Assembly: GCA_002839205.1 (NCBI GenBank)
Contig: PGXP01000052.1
Location: 1-8,861 of the forward strand
From: Spirochaetae bacterium HGW-Spirochaetae-9
GTDB taxonomy: Bacteria; Spirochaetota; Spirochaetia; Treponematales; Rectinemataceae
Length of the DNA stretch: 8,861 nt
Direction: 5' to 3'
This document shows positions 1 to 6,641 of the stretch, in pieces. How positions within the stretch are numbered: position 1 is the stretch's first letter; each line of letters opens with the position of its first letter. The position numbers and the translations under genes were made by a program. The notes beneath the pieces were generated by a model that did not search any database, was not told the DNA's origin, and saw only the letters and a program-made list of their open reading frames with translations.

Positions 1-1762
1 GGGCGAAGGAGAGAAGCTGGCGCTGGCCCTGTGAGAGGTTGGAACCCCCTTCGGCCAGGTGGGTCTTATAGCCCTCGGGGAGAGCTTCGATGAACTCGCT
101 GGCATGGACAGCCTCGGCCGCCAGCTTCATCCTCTCCACCGTGACCGTCTCACCGAGGCGGATGTTGTCCTCGATGGTGCCCGAGAAGAGGAAGACATCC
201 TGAGGCACGGGCTGGATGGCGCTTCGCAATCCGTGGAGGGGAAGATCGCGCACGGGATAGCCGTCGATTCGGATCTCGCCCTTCTGGATATCCCAGAAAC
301 GGGTAACGAGATTGGCTACTGTCGTCTTGCCCGCGCCCGTGTAGCCCACTATGGCCACCATCTTGCCAGGCTCGAGGGTGAAGGAAAGATCCTTGAGCAC
401 CCAGTCCTCTTCCTTGTAGGCGAACCAGACCTTGTCGAACTCGATGTGGCCTCGGATCTTGTCGGGCATCGGTAGCTTGGGCGTATTGCGTATCATCTCG
501 TCGGCATCGAGGAGGTTGAAGATCCTCTCCCCGCCCGCCATGGCACTCTGAAGGAGGATGTACTTTTCGGCCAGGTCCTTGATGGGGGAGTAGAACATCC
601 CAATCAGGTTGACGAAGGCGATAAGGGTGCCGAGCGAAATCGAATGGGAGAGATAGAAAGCCGCGCCCACGCAGAGGGCGAGGGCTGTGGTGAAGGTGGC
701 GAGAAAATCGACGATAGGCCTGAAGGTGGCGAATACGTACATTTCGCCGAGGTTGGCCTTCTTCAGCGAGGCGTCGTAGATGGCGAACTCTGCCTTGGCG
801 CTCTCTTCCTTCACAAAGAGCTTGACCACGTCGATGCCGGAGAGGTGTTCGGCGATATAGGAGTTGACCTTGCTTGTCCACTGCCTTTGGCTGCGGAAGG
901 CATCCCTCGCCCTCTTGCGGGCTATATTCGAGATGAAGAGGACTATGGGGATGCTGATCGTCACCACGAGGGCGAGGCGCCAGTCGAAGAAATAGAGAAC
1001 GGCGACGGCACCGACCATGATGGAAGCGTCCTTGATGAAGGCGGAGAGGACGTCGGTGAAGAATTGGTTGATGGTTTCAACATCGCTCGTAAGCCTTGTG
1101 ACGAGGCGGCCGACTGGCTGCCTCGAAAGGTAGGACATCGAGCGGGTGAGGACATGGTTGAAAAGCTGCATCCTTAAGTCTTTCATGATCTTGAGCCCGA
1201 GCAGATTGGAAAAATAGACCATGCCGAAGGTGGAGATGAGGATGGCCGACAGGATTGCGAGAAGGGTGGCTGCATAGCGGGCGATGAGGGCCAGGTCGGC
1301 ACGGCGCAGGCCCGCCGCCTCGGCGGCGGGCAAGGCTCTGAGCTTTTCCACCGAAATGACGGCCCAATCCCCCTCGACCGTGAAAAGATAGACCTCTTCG
1401 GGCAGGAAAAGCCCCTCGGCCACCAGGCGCCGCCTCTCGGCGGCGCTCAAGCCCGAAAGCCTGGACGTCTTTATATAGACCATTCCCTCGACAACAGGAT
1501 CATCCTCGGAAAGCTTGAGCGCCCTCCCCGCCTCCGTACCCTTGAGCTCGGCCGAAACCCCGTACCAGGAACGCATCAAGGCGTCATCGATAGCTCTCCG
1601 CAGGATAACAGGACTCAACAGTTCCCCTGCCGTGCTCACCACCAGGGCCAGAAAAGCCAGCACCGTGATCAGCTTGTACGGCTTGATGTAGGAGAGAATC
1701 CGCTTCGATATTGTCGAGTCATAGCCCTTCGTCACATCGTCGGTTTCAAAAAATTCGGCCAT
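1..1762 (-). CDS. ABC exporter subunit (catalytic-half, BmrD/TM288-like), 3' end cut by window edge
   Basis: This is a fused membrane/ATPase half-transporter, read through 587 codons without a stop before the window ends. Its start ATG lies 2 bases after the stop of the upstream ABC gene, and a GGGGGG purine run sits 8 bases before it, inside that gene's last codons. A first membrane helix lies near residues 29-48 and the second near 163-190. Between them is an insertion of about 90 mostly polar residues (about 68-160), far longer than the usual short loop. Walker A is GYTGAGKT at 473-480, a Q-loop follows (PQDVFLFSG), and the signature is LSQGQ at 576-580 instead of LSGGQ. Walker B and the H-loop lie off the window. 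An altered signature beside a partner with degenerate Walker B is the known layout of heterodimeric exporters such as BmrCD and TM287/288. The cargo is unknown; multidrug or lipid export is typical of the family. Confidence 0.93.
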   Translation of the reverse strand, partial: MAEFFETDDVTKGYDSTISKRILSYIKPYKLITVLAFLALVVSTAGELLSPVILRRAIDDALMRSWYGVSAELKGTEAGRALKLSEDDPVVEGMVYIKTSRLSGLSAAERRRLVAEGLFLPEEVYLFTVEGDWAVISVEKLRALPAAEAAGLRRADLALIARYAATLLAILSAILISTFGMVYFSNLLGLKIMKDLRMQLFNHVLTRSMSYLSRQPVGRLVTRLTSDVETINQFFTDVLSAFIKDASIMVGAVAVLYFFDWRLALVVTISIPIVLFISNIARKRARDAFRSQRQWTSKVNSYIAEHLSGIDVVKLFVKEESAKAEFAIYDASLKKANLGEMYVFATFRPIVDFLATFTTALALCVGAAFYLSHSISLGTLIAFVNLIGMFYSPIKDLAEKYILLQSAMAGGERIFNLLDADEMIRNTPKLPMPDKIRGHIEFDKVWFAYKEEDWVLKDLSFTLEPGKMVAIVGYTGAGKTTVANLVTRFWDIQKGEIRIDGYPVRDLPLHGLRSAIQPVPQDVFLFSGTIEDNIRLGETVTVERMKLAAEAVHASEFIEALPEGYKTHLAEGGSNLSQGQRQLLSFA

Positions 1763-1764
1763 GA

Positions 1765-3561
1765 CTATTTCCCCCCGCCCGCAGCGTTCGCCGGCGCTTC
1801 GCCAGCGCTCACCGGCACAGCCACAACCTCGGCCTCCAGCTCCTGCAGGCCGGCTATCTCGGCATAGAAGCCATCCTTGTCTTTCAGAAGCTCCTCATGG
1901 CTTCCCATCTGGATCATGGCTCCGTCCTTCAGCACGAGGACCCTGTCCGCATGCCGCAAGGTTGAAACCCTATGCGACACGATGATGTTCGTCCTCCCCT
2001 TTCGTTCCGTGAGAAGGTTCTGCAGAATCTTCTCCTCGGTTTCCGCATCGACAGCCGAAAGCGCGTCGTCCAGGACGAGAATCCGCGGATCGAGGGAGAT
2101 AGCGCGCGCAATCGCAATGCGCTGCTTCTGCCCACCCGAAAGCGTAAGCCCCCGCTCGCCGACGATGGTATCCCAACCCTTGGGAAAGAGCCTCACATCC
2201 CGCTCGAGGGAGGCTATTCGGGCTATTTCTTCAAAGCGCTCCTGGCTCAGTTCAGGCATGCCGAACAAAATATTTTCCTTCACCGTCGCCGAAAACAGGA
2301 ATGATTCCTGGGGCACAAAACCGTAGGCCTTGCGCAGCGAAGCCAGGGAATATGCGCAGATATCCTGGCCGCCAATAAAAATCTTTCCCTCCCCGGGATC
2401 GAGGAGGCGAGGCAGCACCTTGAGCAGGGTGGACTTCCCGCTTCCGACTCTGCCCAAAACACCCAGAGTCGATCCATCCTCAACCAGGAACGAAAGAGCG
2501 GAAAGCGCCGGTTTCGATGCGCCGGGAAAGGTAAAATCGAGATTCCGCACTTCCAGGTCGCCCGAGGGTACCTCCATGAGAGGATTGTCCACAACCTTGA
2601 TCTCGCTCTTCGTGTCGAGCACCTCGTTGATGCGCTTCAGGCTCGCCGCGCCTCGCTGGATGATATTGACGGTGAAACCCGCCCCCATCAGAGGCCACAC
2701 GAGCATCTCGAGGTAGGAGATCATGGCGATGATGTCGCCGGGACTCATCGTGTTTCTGATGACGGAATTGCCTCCCGCCACAAGGAGGATCACCGTGCTC
2801 AGGCCAGCGAGAAAGGCGATGAGGGGGAAGAAGAAACCGAAGGTCTTCACCAGATCCATCGAGGCATCGCGATAAAGATCGTTCGTTTCGGAAAATTTTC
2901 CAGAAAAATGCTTTTCCTTGACAAAAGACTTCACCACCCGCATGCCGGCGAAGGTTTCCTGGGCTATATCGGAGAGCTTGGAGAAAACCTCCTGCACGCG
3001 CTTGAATTGCCCGCCCACGAGCTTGCCAAAAAAGAACATGAGGATGGTTATCAGAGGCAGAGGGATAATCGTATAGAGTGCGACCGAGGAATTCCCCGCA
3101 ATCATGGCGATGAGAATCATCGATGACATGAAAATGCCATCGACGAAGGAGACAAAGCCCATCCCTACCGACTGTCGCACGGCGTTCATATCATTCGTCG
3201 CCCTGGCCATAAGATCGCCCGTCTTGTTGGCCTGGTAGAATCCGGCCGACATCTCCATGAAATGACCGAAGAGCCTGTCCCTCATCTCCGTTTCGATCTG
3301 TCGCGAGGCACCTATGATAAAGTACCGCCACAGGAATCGTCCGATCGAGATAAAGGCCGCGATGCCCATCATCCACAGGGCAGGCTCGATGACAGCCGAC
3401 AGGGAAAAATTCCCGCTCGCGATGATATCGACAGCCTGTTTGATGAAGCGCGGTATCAAAACCTGAGCCCCATCGACGACGATGAGGAAGAAAATGCCTA
3501 CGATGTAGTTGAGCTTGTGTTTTTTTAGATACGGTAGTATGGAGCGATATTCCTTGAACAT
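1765..3561 (-). CDS. ABC exporter subunit with degenerate ATP site (BmrC/TM287-like)
   Basis: A complete 598-residue half-transporter, normal length for the family. An N-terminal membrane domain (about residues 15-300, six helices) is followed by an ATPase domain (about 335-575). Visible motifs are Walker A GRVGSGKST (370-378), Q-loop Q418, signature LSGGQ (474-478), Walker B ILVLDD (494-499), D-loop SAVD and H-loop H530. The catalytic glutamate after Walker B is replaced by Asp499, so the site built on this subunit's Walker motifs should hydrolyse ATP poorly. Its intact LSGGQ would complete the strong site on the partner encoded directly downstream. The last 20 or so residues are an Ala/Gly-rich tail of no recognisable function. 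The ATG at 3561 has no clear ribosome-binding site; a stop codon lies six codons upstream in frame, with no ATG between, so no longer start is likely. It is transcribed divergently from the RNase HI gene. Substrate unknown. Confidence 0.95.
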   Translation of the reverse strand: MFKEYRSILPYLKKHKLNYIVGIFFLIVVDGAQVLIPRFIKQAVDIIASGNFSLSAVIEPALWMMGIAAFISIGRFLWRYFIIGASRQIETEMRDRLFGHFMEMSAGFYQANKTGDLMARATNDMNAVRQSVGMGFVSFVDGIFMSSMILIAMIAGNSSVALYTIIPLPLITILMFFFGKLVGGQFKRVQEVFSKLSDIAQETFAGMRVVKSFVKEKHFSGKFSETNDLYRDASMDLVKTFGFFFPLIAFLAGLSTVILLVAGGNSVIRNTMSPGDIIAMISYLEMLVWPLMGAGFTVNIIQRGAASLKRINEVLDTKSEIKVVDNPLMEVPSGDLEVRNLDFTFPGASKPALSALSFLVEDGSTLGVLGRVGSGKSTLLKVLPRLLDPGEGKIFIGGQDICAYSLASLRKAYGFVPQESFLFSATVKENILFGMPELSQERFEEIARIASLERDVRLFPKGWDTIVGERGLTLSGGQKQRIAIARAISLDPRILVLDDALSAVDAETEEKILQNLLTERKGRTNIIVSHRVSTLRHADRVLVLKDGAMIQMGSHEELLKDKDGFYAEIAGLQELEAEVVAVPVSAGEAPANAAGGGK

Positions 3562-3569
3562 ATCTAGGA

Positions 3570-3598
3570 AGTGTAACTATCTGGAGCATGAAAGACAA
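3570..3598 (-). promoter_or_regulatory. Weak candidate promoter for the ABC exporter operon
   Basis: On the minus strand TTGTCT (3593-3598) and TACACT (3570-3575) are separated by 17 bases; each matches four of six consensus positions. Transcription would begin almost at the ATG (3561), which would make the message nearly leaderless and would fit the missing ribosome-binding site. Such matches are common by chance, so this is tentative. Confidence 0.22.
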
Positions 3599-3666
3599 TA
3601 TGAAGAGGCCTATGGCAGCGTATAACCCAGCCGCCCGTAGTCAATTTCACGCGTTTCTGCCATAGT

Positions 3667-4152
3667 GTGGCCGTGCAGGAAATCATCATACACACCGATG
3701 GCGGATGTTCGGGCAATCCCGGCCCGGGTGGCTGGGCCTATGTCATGCGCTACGGCGACAGACTCCGCGAGGACTCTGGTTATGAGGCCGATACCACCAA
3801 CAATCGCATGGAACTGCGGGCTGTCATCGAAGCCCTCCGCTTTATGGCCGGGCGGATGGTCGAAGGCCAAGCCAGCGGCGCGTCCTGGGTCAAAGCCCCT
3901 CTTCTCGTCTTTACCGACTCCCAGTACGTGCGTAACGGCGTCACCAAATGGGTTTCAGGCTGGAAGCGCAACGGCTGGAAGACGGCGGACAAAAAACCCG
4001 TGAAGAACCGCGAACTCTGGGAAGAGCTGGATTCTCTCGCCTTATCGAGCGGCGCCCAATTTCACTGGGTCGAAGGTCACGCTGGCGTGCCCGACAACGA
4101 GCGCTGCGACGCCCTCGTTCAGGATCGAATCCGCGACCTTAAAAACCTATAA
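3667..4152 (+). CDS. rnhA: Ribonuclease HI
   Basis: A cytoplasmic nuclease that cuts the RNA strand of RNA-DNA hybrids (R-loops, primer remnants). The 161-residue product has the full RNase HI fold and catalytic set: D11 in HTDGGCSGNPGPGGW, E49 in NNRMELRAVIEAL, D84 in VFTDSQYV, H138 in WVEGHAG and D148 in NERCDAL. The tryptophan- and lysine-rich basic protrusion that grips the hybrid is present (about 95-115). The stretch between E49 and D84 is about 13 residues longer than in the E. coli enzyme. The start is GTG: no ATG lies upstream in frame before a stop at 3601, and the ribosome-binding site is poor. A second GTG two codons later is an alternative. The gene diverges from the ABC operon. 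It meets the small membrane-protein gene head-on, and their last 6 bases overlap (4147-4152). A T-rich stretch follows the stop, but no convincing hairpin precedes it, so no terminator is called. Confidence 0.96.
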   Translation: MAVQEIIIHTDGGCSGNPGPGGWAYVMRYGDRLREDSGYEADTTNNRMELRAVIEALRFMAGRMVEGQASGASWVKAPLLVFTDSQYVRNGVTKWVSGWKRNGWKTADKKPVKNRELWEELDSLALSSGAQFHWVEGHAGVPDNERCDALVQDRIRDLKNL

Positions 4153-4260
4153 TCCTTTTTTGTTTTCCACTGCCTTGGAACAAGCCCAGAGCCCCAGGCT
4201 TGAAACAAAGGCCACTACCGCAATGATCATATTCGTCAAAACCATCGATTGTGTTACCAT
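4147..4260 (-). CDS. 37-residue single-span membrane protein, function unknown
   Basis: This very short gene starts with MVTQSMVLTN, continues with one hydrophobic segment (about residues 9-28, including IIAVVAFVSSLGLW), and ends in a charged tail (KAVENKKGL). The positive tail predicts N-terminus out and C-terminus in. The ATG at 4260 is chosen because GGGAGGG (4268-4274) lies 7 bases before it; the frame stays open back to a GTG at 4362, but that longer version has no ribosome-binding site of its own. It follows the sugar kinase on the same strand after 102 bases and overlaps the end of rnhA by 6 bases. Small one-helix proteins of this size can act as accessory subunits of symporters or other membrane complexes, but no family is recognised and no transporter is next to it here. 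Coding status rests on the start signal and the clean membrane-segment pattern. Confidence 0.6.
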   Translation of the reverse strand: MVTQSMVLTNMIIAVVAFVSSLGLWACSKAVENKKGL

Positions 4261-4267
4261 CGCTCCG

Positions 4268-4274
4268 CCCTCCC
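4268..4274 (-). promoter_or_regulatory. Ribosome-binding site that sets the start of the small membrane protein
   Basis: GGGAGGG on the minus strand, 7 bases upstream of the ATG at 4260. This favours the 37-residue reading over the 71-residue one beginning at GTG 4362. Confidence 0.6.
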
Positions 4275-4285
4275 GTCCAGTGACT

Positions 4286-4315
4286 CTTATACAAGAATAA
4301 TTCGGGAGTTGGAAA
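4286..4315 (-). promoter_or_regulatory. Candidate promoter for the small membrane-protein gene
   Basis: On the minus strand TTTCCA (4310-4315) and TATAAG (4286-4291) are separated by 18 bases. TATAAG matches five of six positions of the -10 consensus and TTTCCA four of six of the -35. The short gene could therefore be transcribed on its own as well as by readthrough from the kinase. Sequence match only. Confidence 0.3.
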
Positions 4316-4320
4316 CGATC

Positions 4321-4336
4321 TGTGCGGTGTCGCACA
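4321..4336. repeat. Inverted repeat (hairpin) between kinase and small membrane-protein gene
   Basis: TGTGCG-GTGT-CGCACA on the plus strand, a perfect 6-bp GC-rich stem with a 4-base loop. It lies in the 102-base gap after the kinase gene. No T-run follows on the minus strand, so it does not look like a standard intrinsic terminator. An mRNA-stabilising or processing hairpin is possible. Confidence 0.5.
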
Positions 4337-4352
4337 TAAGCTGCGCGATTAT

Positions 4353-4368
4353 CGATAGCCACCTATCG
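4353..4368. repeat. Inverted repeat (hairpin) spanning the kinase stop codon
   Basis: CGATAG-CCAC-CTATCG, a perfect 6-bp stem with a 4-base loop. On the minus strand the kinase TAG stop (4363-4365) is the last half of the first arm. Together with the hairpin at 4321-4336 it makes two small stem-loops in tandem just after the kinase gene. No T-run follows either. Confidence 0.45.
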
Positions 4369-5454
4369 CACTACCCGTCCTGATGCGTTGCCCCTCATCA
4401 AGGCGAGTATTTCATCGACGCTGGAGTAGTTGAAATCGCCCCTGATGGAATGGGTCAGGCAGCTCGCCGCTGCCGCGAAACGCACCGCTGCCGAATCGGC
4501 TGAAAGTTCGGCAGTGCTCAACGCATAGATGAGGGCCGCGGAGAACGAGTCGCCGCCGCCAATTCTGTCGACAATGTCGGTTATCTCGTAGGGGCTGTAC
4601 TTTCCTTCCGATTCAGGCGCTAAAAATGCCTTCTTTGACGCGGCGTCATAGAGCATGGCTCCCCAGCGGTTGTGGCTGGCCGAGACGCTTTCGCGCAGGG
4701 TGAATGCCACCTTTTTGATGTTCGGGAATATGGCGATTATCTTCGCGGCTACATCGGGATAACTCCCTATGCTCAGGCTTCCCGAGGTTACATCGGTGTT
4801 GCCCGCTTTAATGCCGAGCACATCGGAGGCGTCCTCTTCGTTGCCGATGAGGATGTCGACGTAGGGCAGAACTTCCTTCATCACGGCGCTGGCCAGATCG
4901 GTGGACGCCCTCCCCTTTTCCCATTTCCAGAGATTCTTCCTGAAGTTCAAATCGCAGGAAATGCTGAGGCCTTTGCTCTTGGCCGTTTTCGCGGCCGTGA
5001 TCATTGCATCGGCGGCGATGCGGGAGAGCGCCGGCGTTATGCCGGTAAAATGATACCATCGGGCGCCCGTAAAAATTTCATCCCAGGCATAGCTGGCGGG
5101 AGGAGTCAGGCTTATGGAAGACCAGCCTCTGTCGTAGATCACCTTGCTCGGCCGCTGATTCGCCCCTTCTTCGACATAGTAGGTGCCAAGCCTTCCCTCT
5201 TCCGTTCTGACAATATGCCCCGTCTCGATTCCGATAGCACGCAGAACCCCGATGCATGCTTCGGCGATATCGTTTTTGGGCATGGCGGTGACAAAGGCTG
5301 CGCTTCGGCCGCCATAGGACAGAAAAGCCGCGACGTTGGCCTCGGCTCCCGCAAAGCTGATATCGACACTGCCGGGCAGAGCCTGCCTGAATCGCTTCTT
5401 GAGGGGCATGTCGATCCTGGCCATTATTTCACCGAAGGTGACGAATTCGCTCAT
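4363..5454 (-). CDS. kdgK: PfkB-family sugar kinase, probable 2-keto-3-deoxygluconate kinase
   Basis: A ribokinase-fold kinase of 363 residues that probably phosphorylates 2-keto-3-deoxygluconate (KDG) to KDPG with ATP in the cytoplasm. Visible are the N-terminal VTFGEIMARID strand, the sugar-contacting GAEANVAAFLS motif (about 36-46) and the C-terminal PfkB signature DRIGGGDSFSAAL with the catalytic Asp near residue 302. It is somewhat longer than typical KDG kinases (about 310-340 residues). The specificity call rests mainly on its place directly after a KDPG-type aldolase: the aldolase stop lies 6 bases upstream. The ATG at 5454 is preferred, with AGAGG 10 bases before it; a TTG at 5460 would add two residues but sits only 4 bases from that site. 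Kinases for 5-keto-gluconate, fructose or other keto-sugars belong to the same family and cannot be excluded. Confidence 0.9.
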   Translation of the reverse strand: MSEFVTFGEIMARIDMPLKKRFRQALPGSVDISFAGAEANVAAFLSYGGRSAAFVTAMPKNDIAEACIGVLRAIGIETGHIVRTEEGRLGTYYVEEGANQRPSKVIYDRGWSSISLTPPASYAWDEIFTGARWYHFTGITPALSRIAADAMITAAKTAKSKGLSISCDLNFRKNLWKWEKGRASTDLASAVMKEVLPYVDILIGNEEDASDVLGIKAGNTDVTSGSLSIGSYPDVAAKIIAIFPNIKKVAFTLRESVSASHNRWGAMLYDAASKKAFLAPESEGKYSPYEITDIVDRIGGGDSFSAALIYALSTAELSADSAAVRFAAAASCLTHSIRGDFNYSSVDEILALMRGNASGRVVR

Positions 5455-5460
5455 CTTCAA

Positions 5461-6120
5461 TCATCCTCTCACATCGTGGAAAACTTTCATCGCCTGCAGG
5501 GCATTATCCCGTATCGTACCCCATGCCTTCTGCTTGATGAGGTTTTTCGGCGCTATCCACGAACCTCCGACGGCCAGGATGTAGTCTTTCTCCAGCCAGC
5601 TTGCGAGGTTCTGCATATTGAGGCCGCCCAAGGGAATGTAGTGCAATCCGAGAAAGCCATAGGGATTGTTCACCGCATCCAAGTACTTCAGGCCCCCCAT
5701 GTTTTCGGCAGGGAAAAACTTCAGCACACGGCAGCCAAGCTCGATGGCGCCTTCGATTTCCGAAGCGGTGGAAAAACCGGGTGCGAAGGGCAAACCGATC
5801 TTTATAGCCTCCTCCACCACGCGTCTGTTCAGTCCCGGAGAAACGCCGAAGTCGGCTTTCATCGATGCCACCGTATGCACCTGTTCGGGCGTGAGTATTG
5901 TTCCTACCCCCGCCATCATTTCAGGCACCTCATTCACAATACGTTTGAGCGCATCCAGGGCTGCGGGCGTGCGAAGCGTCAGTTCCATGGCCGTGATCCC
6001 GCCTTCCACCAGGGCTCGCGCCACGGGCAGGGCGTCGGCGGCATCCTCGATAACCATCACTGCGATAAGGCCCTTGGCCCTCAATTTCTTCACACGATCG
6101 TCACCAAATACGGTATCCAT
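5461..6120 (-). CDS. eda: 2-keto-3-deoxy-6-phosphogluconate (KDPG) aldolase
   Basis: A class I aldolase of 219 residues, close to the 213 of E. coli Eda. It splits KDPG, or a related 2-keto-3-deoxy-6-phospho acid, into pyruvate and glyceraldehyde 3-phosphate. The Schiff-base lysine is K134 in RVLKFFPAEN. The general base is E46 in MELTLRTP, with R50 next to it. GVGT (71-74), SPGL (94-97) and the phosphate-binding GGSW (185-188) are all present and match known KDPG aldolase positions. The frame is open back to an ATG at 6135 that overlaps the RidA stop, but an AGGAGG lies 6 bases before the ATG at 6120, so the shorter start is used. It sits between the RidA gene (11-base gap) and the kinase gene (6-base gap) in one operon. 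Enzymes acting on 2-keto-3-deoxy-6-phosphogalactonate share this fold and remain possible. Confidence 0.93.
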   Translation of the reverse strand: MDTVFGDDRVKKLRAKGLIAVMVIEDAADALPVARALVEGGITAMELTLRTPAALDALKRIVNEVPEMMAGVGTILTPEQVHTVASMKADFGVSPGLNRRVVEEAIKIGLPFAPGFSTASEIEGAIELGCRVLKFFPAENMGGLKYLDAVNNPYGFLGLHYIPLGGLNMQNLASWLEKDYILAVGGSWIAPKNLIKQKAWGTIRDNALQAMKVFHDVRG

Positions 6121-6126
6121 GTACGC

Positions 6127-6132
6127 CCTCCT
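6127..6132 (-). promoter_or_regulatory. Ribosome-binding site that sets the aldolase start
   Basis: A perfect AGGAGG on the minus strand, 6 bases upstream of the ATG at 6120. It begins at the RidA stop codon, so aldolase translation may be coupled to RidA translation. It would lie inside the coding region if the ATG at 6135 were used. Confidence 0.75.
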
Positions 6133-6590
6133 CATTCAACTTCAAAGATGAATTCGATTTCCACGGGAATGTCGCCAGGCAGCTCATTGGTGCCGATGGC
6201 TGAACGAGCGTGCCTGCCCGCGTCGCCGAACACGTCGATGAGCAGCTGTGAGCAGCCGTTGATCACCGCCGGCTGGCTGTTGAAGCCAGGAGCGCTGGCC
6301 ACGAATCCGAGCACCTTGATAACGTTCTTCACCTTGTCCAGTGAACCGAGGGAATCCTGCAGCACGGCCAGCGCGTTGAGCACGCAGATCCGTGCCGCCT
6401 CCTGCCCCTGTTCCAGGCTGATAGCGGCGCCAAGCTTACCCTTGAATACGGGTTCGCCCTTCACGGTGCAGCCCTGGCCGGACACAAAGGCCAGATTGCC
6501 GACGCGCCTGACGCGCATATAGAGACCTCCCAAGGGAGGCAGTTCCGGAATCGCATATCCCGCTTTCTTAAGGTTTTCGATCGCATTCAT
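6132..6590 (-). CDS. RidA (YjgF/YER057c/UK114) family protein, probable enamine/imine deaminase
   Basis: A 152-residue protein. The family forms cytoplasmic trimers that hydrolyse reactive enamine/imine intermediates released by PLP enzymes to 2-keto acids and ammonia. The conserved arginine that binds the substrate carboxylate is present as R129 in HARSAIGTNELP, and the conserved glutamate is E144 in PVEIEFIFEV. The 15-residue spacing equals that in classical RidA. It is longer than the approximately 130-residue archetype and resembles the UK114-like_1 subgroup (VSGQG near 37-40). The ATG at 6590 has GAGGAG 6 bases upstream; an ATG at 6614 would precede that site. It lies 51 bases after the fold-III PLP enzyme gene and 11 bases before the aldolase. 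A RidA protein next to an amino-acid dehydratase-type enzyme fits a role in finishing its deamination step. That partnership is an inference. Confidence 0.9.
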   Translation of the reverse strand: MNAIENLKKAGYAIPELPPLGGLYMRVRRVGNLAFVSGQGCTVKGEPVFKGKLGAAISLEQGQEAARICVLNALAVLQDSLGSLDKVKNVIKVLGFVASAPGFNSQPAVINGCSQLLIDVFGDAGRHARSAIGTNELPGDIPVEIEFIFEVE

Positions 6591-6596
6591 AGATAT

Positions 6597-6602
6597 CTCC
6601 TC
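6597..6602 (-). promoter_or_regulatory. Ribosome-binding site that sets the RidA start
   Basis: GAGGAG on the minus strand, 6 bases upstream of the ATG at 6590. It rules against the upstream ATG at 6614. Confidence 0.7.
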
Positions 6603-6641
6603 TTTGAAAATCATTCAGACCCGCAAAACTGGCAGGGCTTG

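Noticed and set aside
4183..4185. Possible lipoprotein cleavage site (LWAC) in the microprotein
   Set aside because: The Trp at -2 is atypical, there is no positively charged N-terminus, and cleavage would leave only about 12 residues.
4153..4202. T-rich run after rnhA and a CAAGCC/GGCTTG dyad at 4181-4202 as a terminator
   Set aside because: The T-run comes before the dyad rather than after it, and no hairpin precedes the T-run, so the order is wrong for an intrinsic terminator on the plus strand. The dyad also lies within the microprotein gene.
4261..4362. N-terminal extension of the microprotein to 71 residues from GTG 4362
   Set aside because: The extension starts directly after the kinase stop, has no ribosome-binding site, is rich in Arg and Tyr without pattern, and covers two hairpins. 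The internal ATG at 4260 has a good GGGAGGG site.
5461..6135. Longer aldolase start at ATG 6135 overlapping the RidA stop as ATGA
   Set aside because: The AGGAGG at 6127-6132 would lie inside the coding region and serves the ATG at 6120 at ideal spacing.
4672..6522. A 616-codon open frame on the plus strand, antisense to kinase, aldolase and RidA genes
   Set aside because: It covers three genes with intact catalytic motifs on the other strand, its translation resembles no protein family, and it has no consistent domain pattern. Long antisense frames are common in GC-rich genes.
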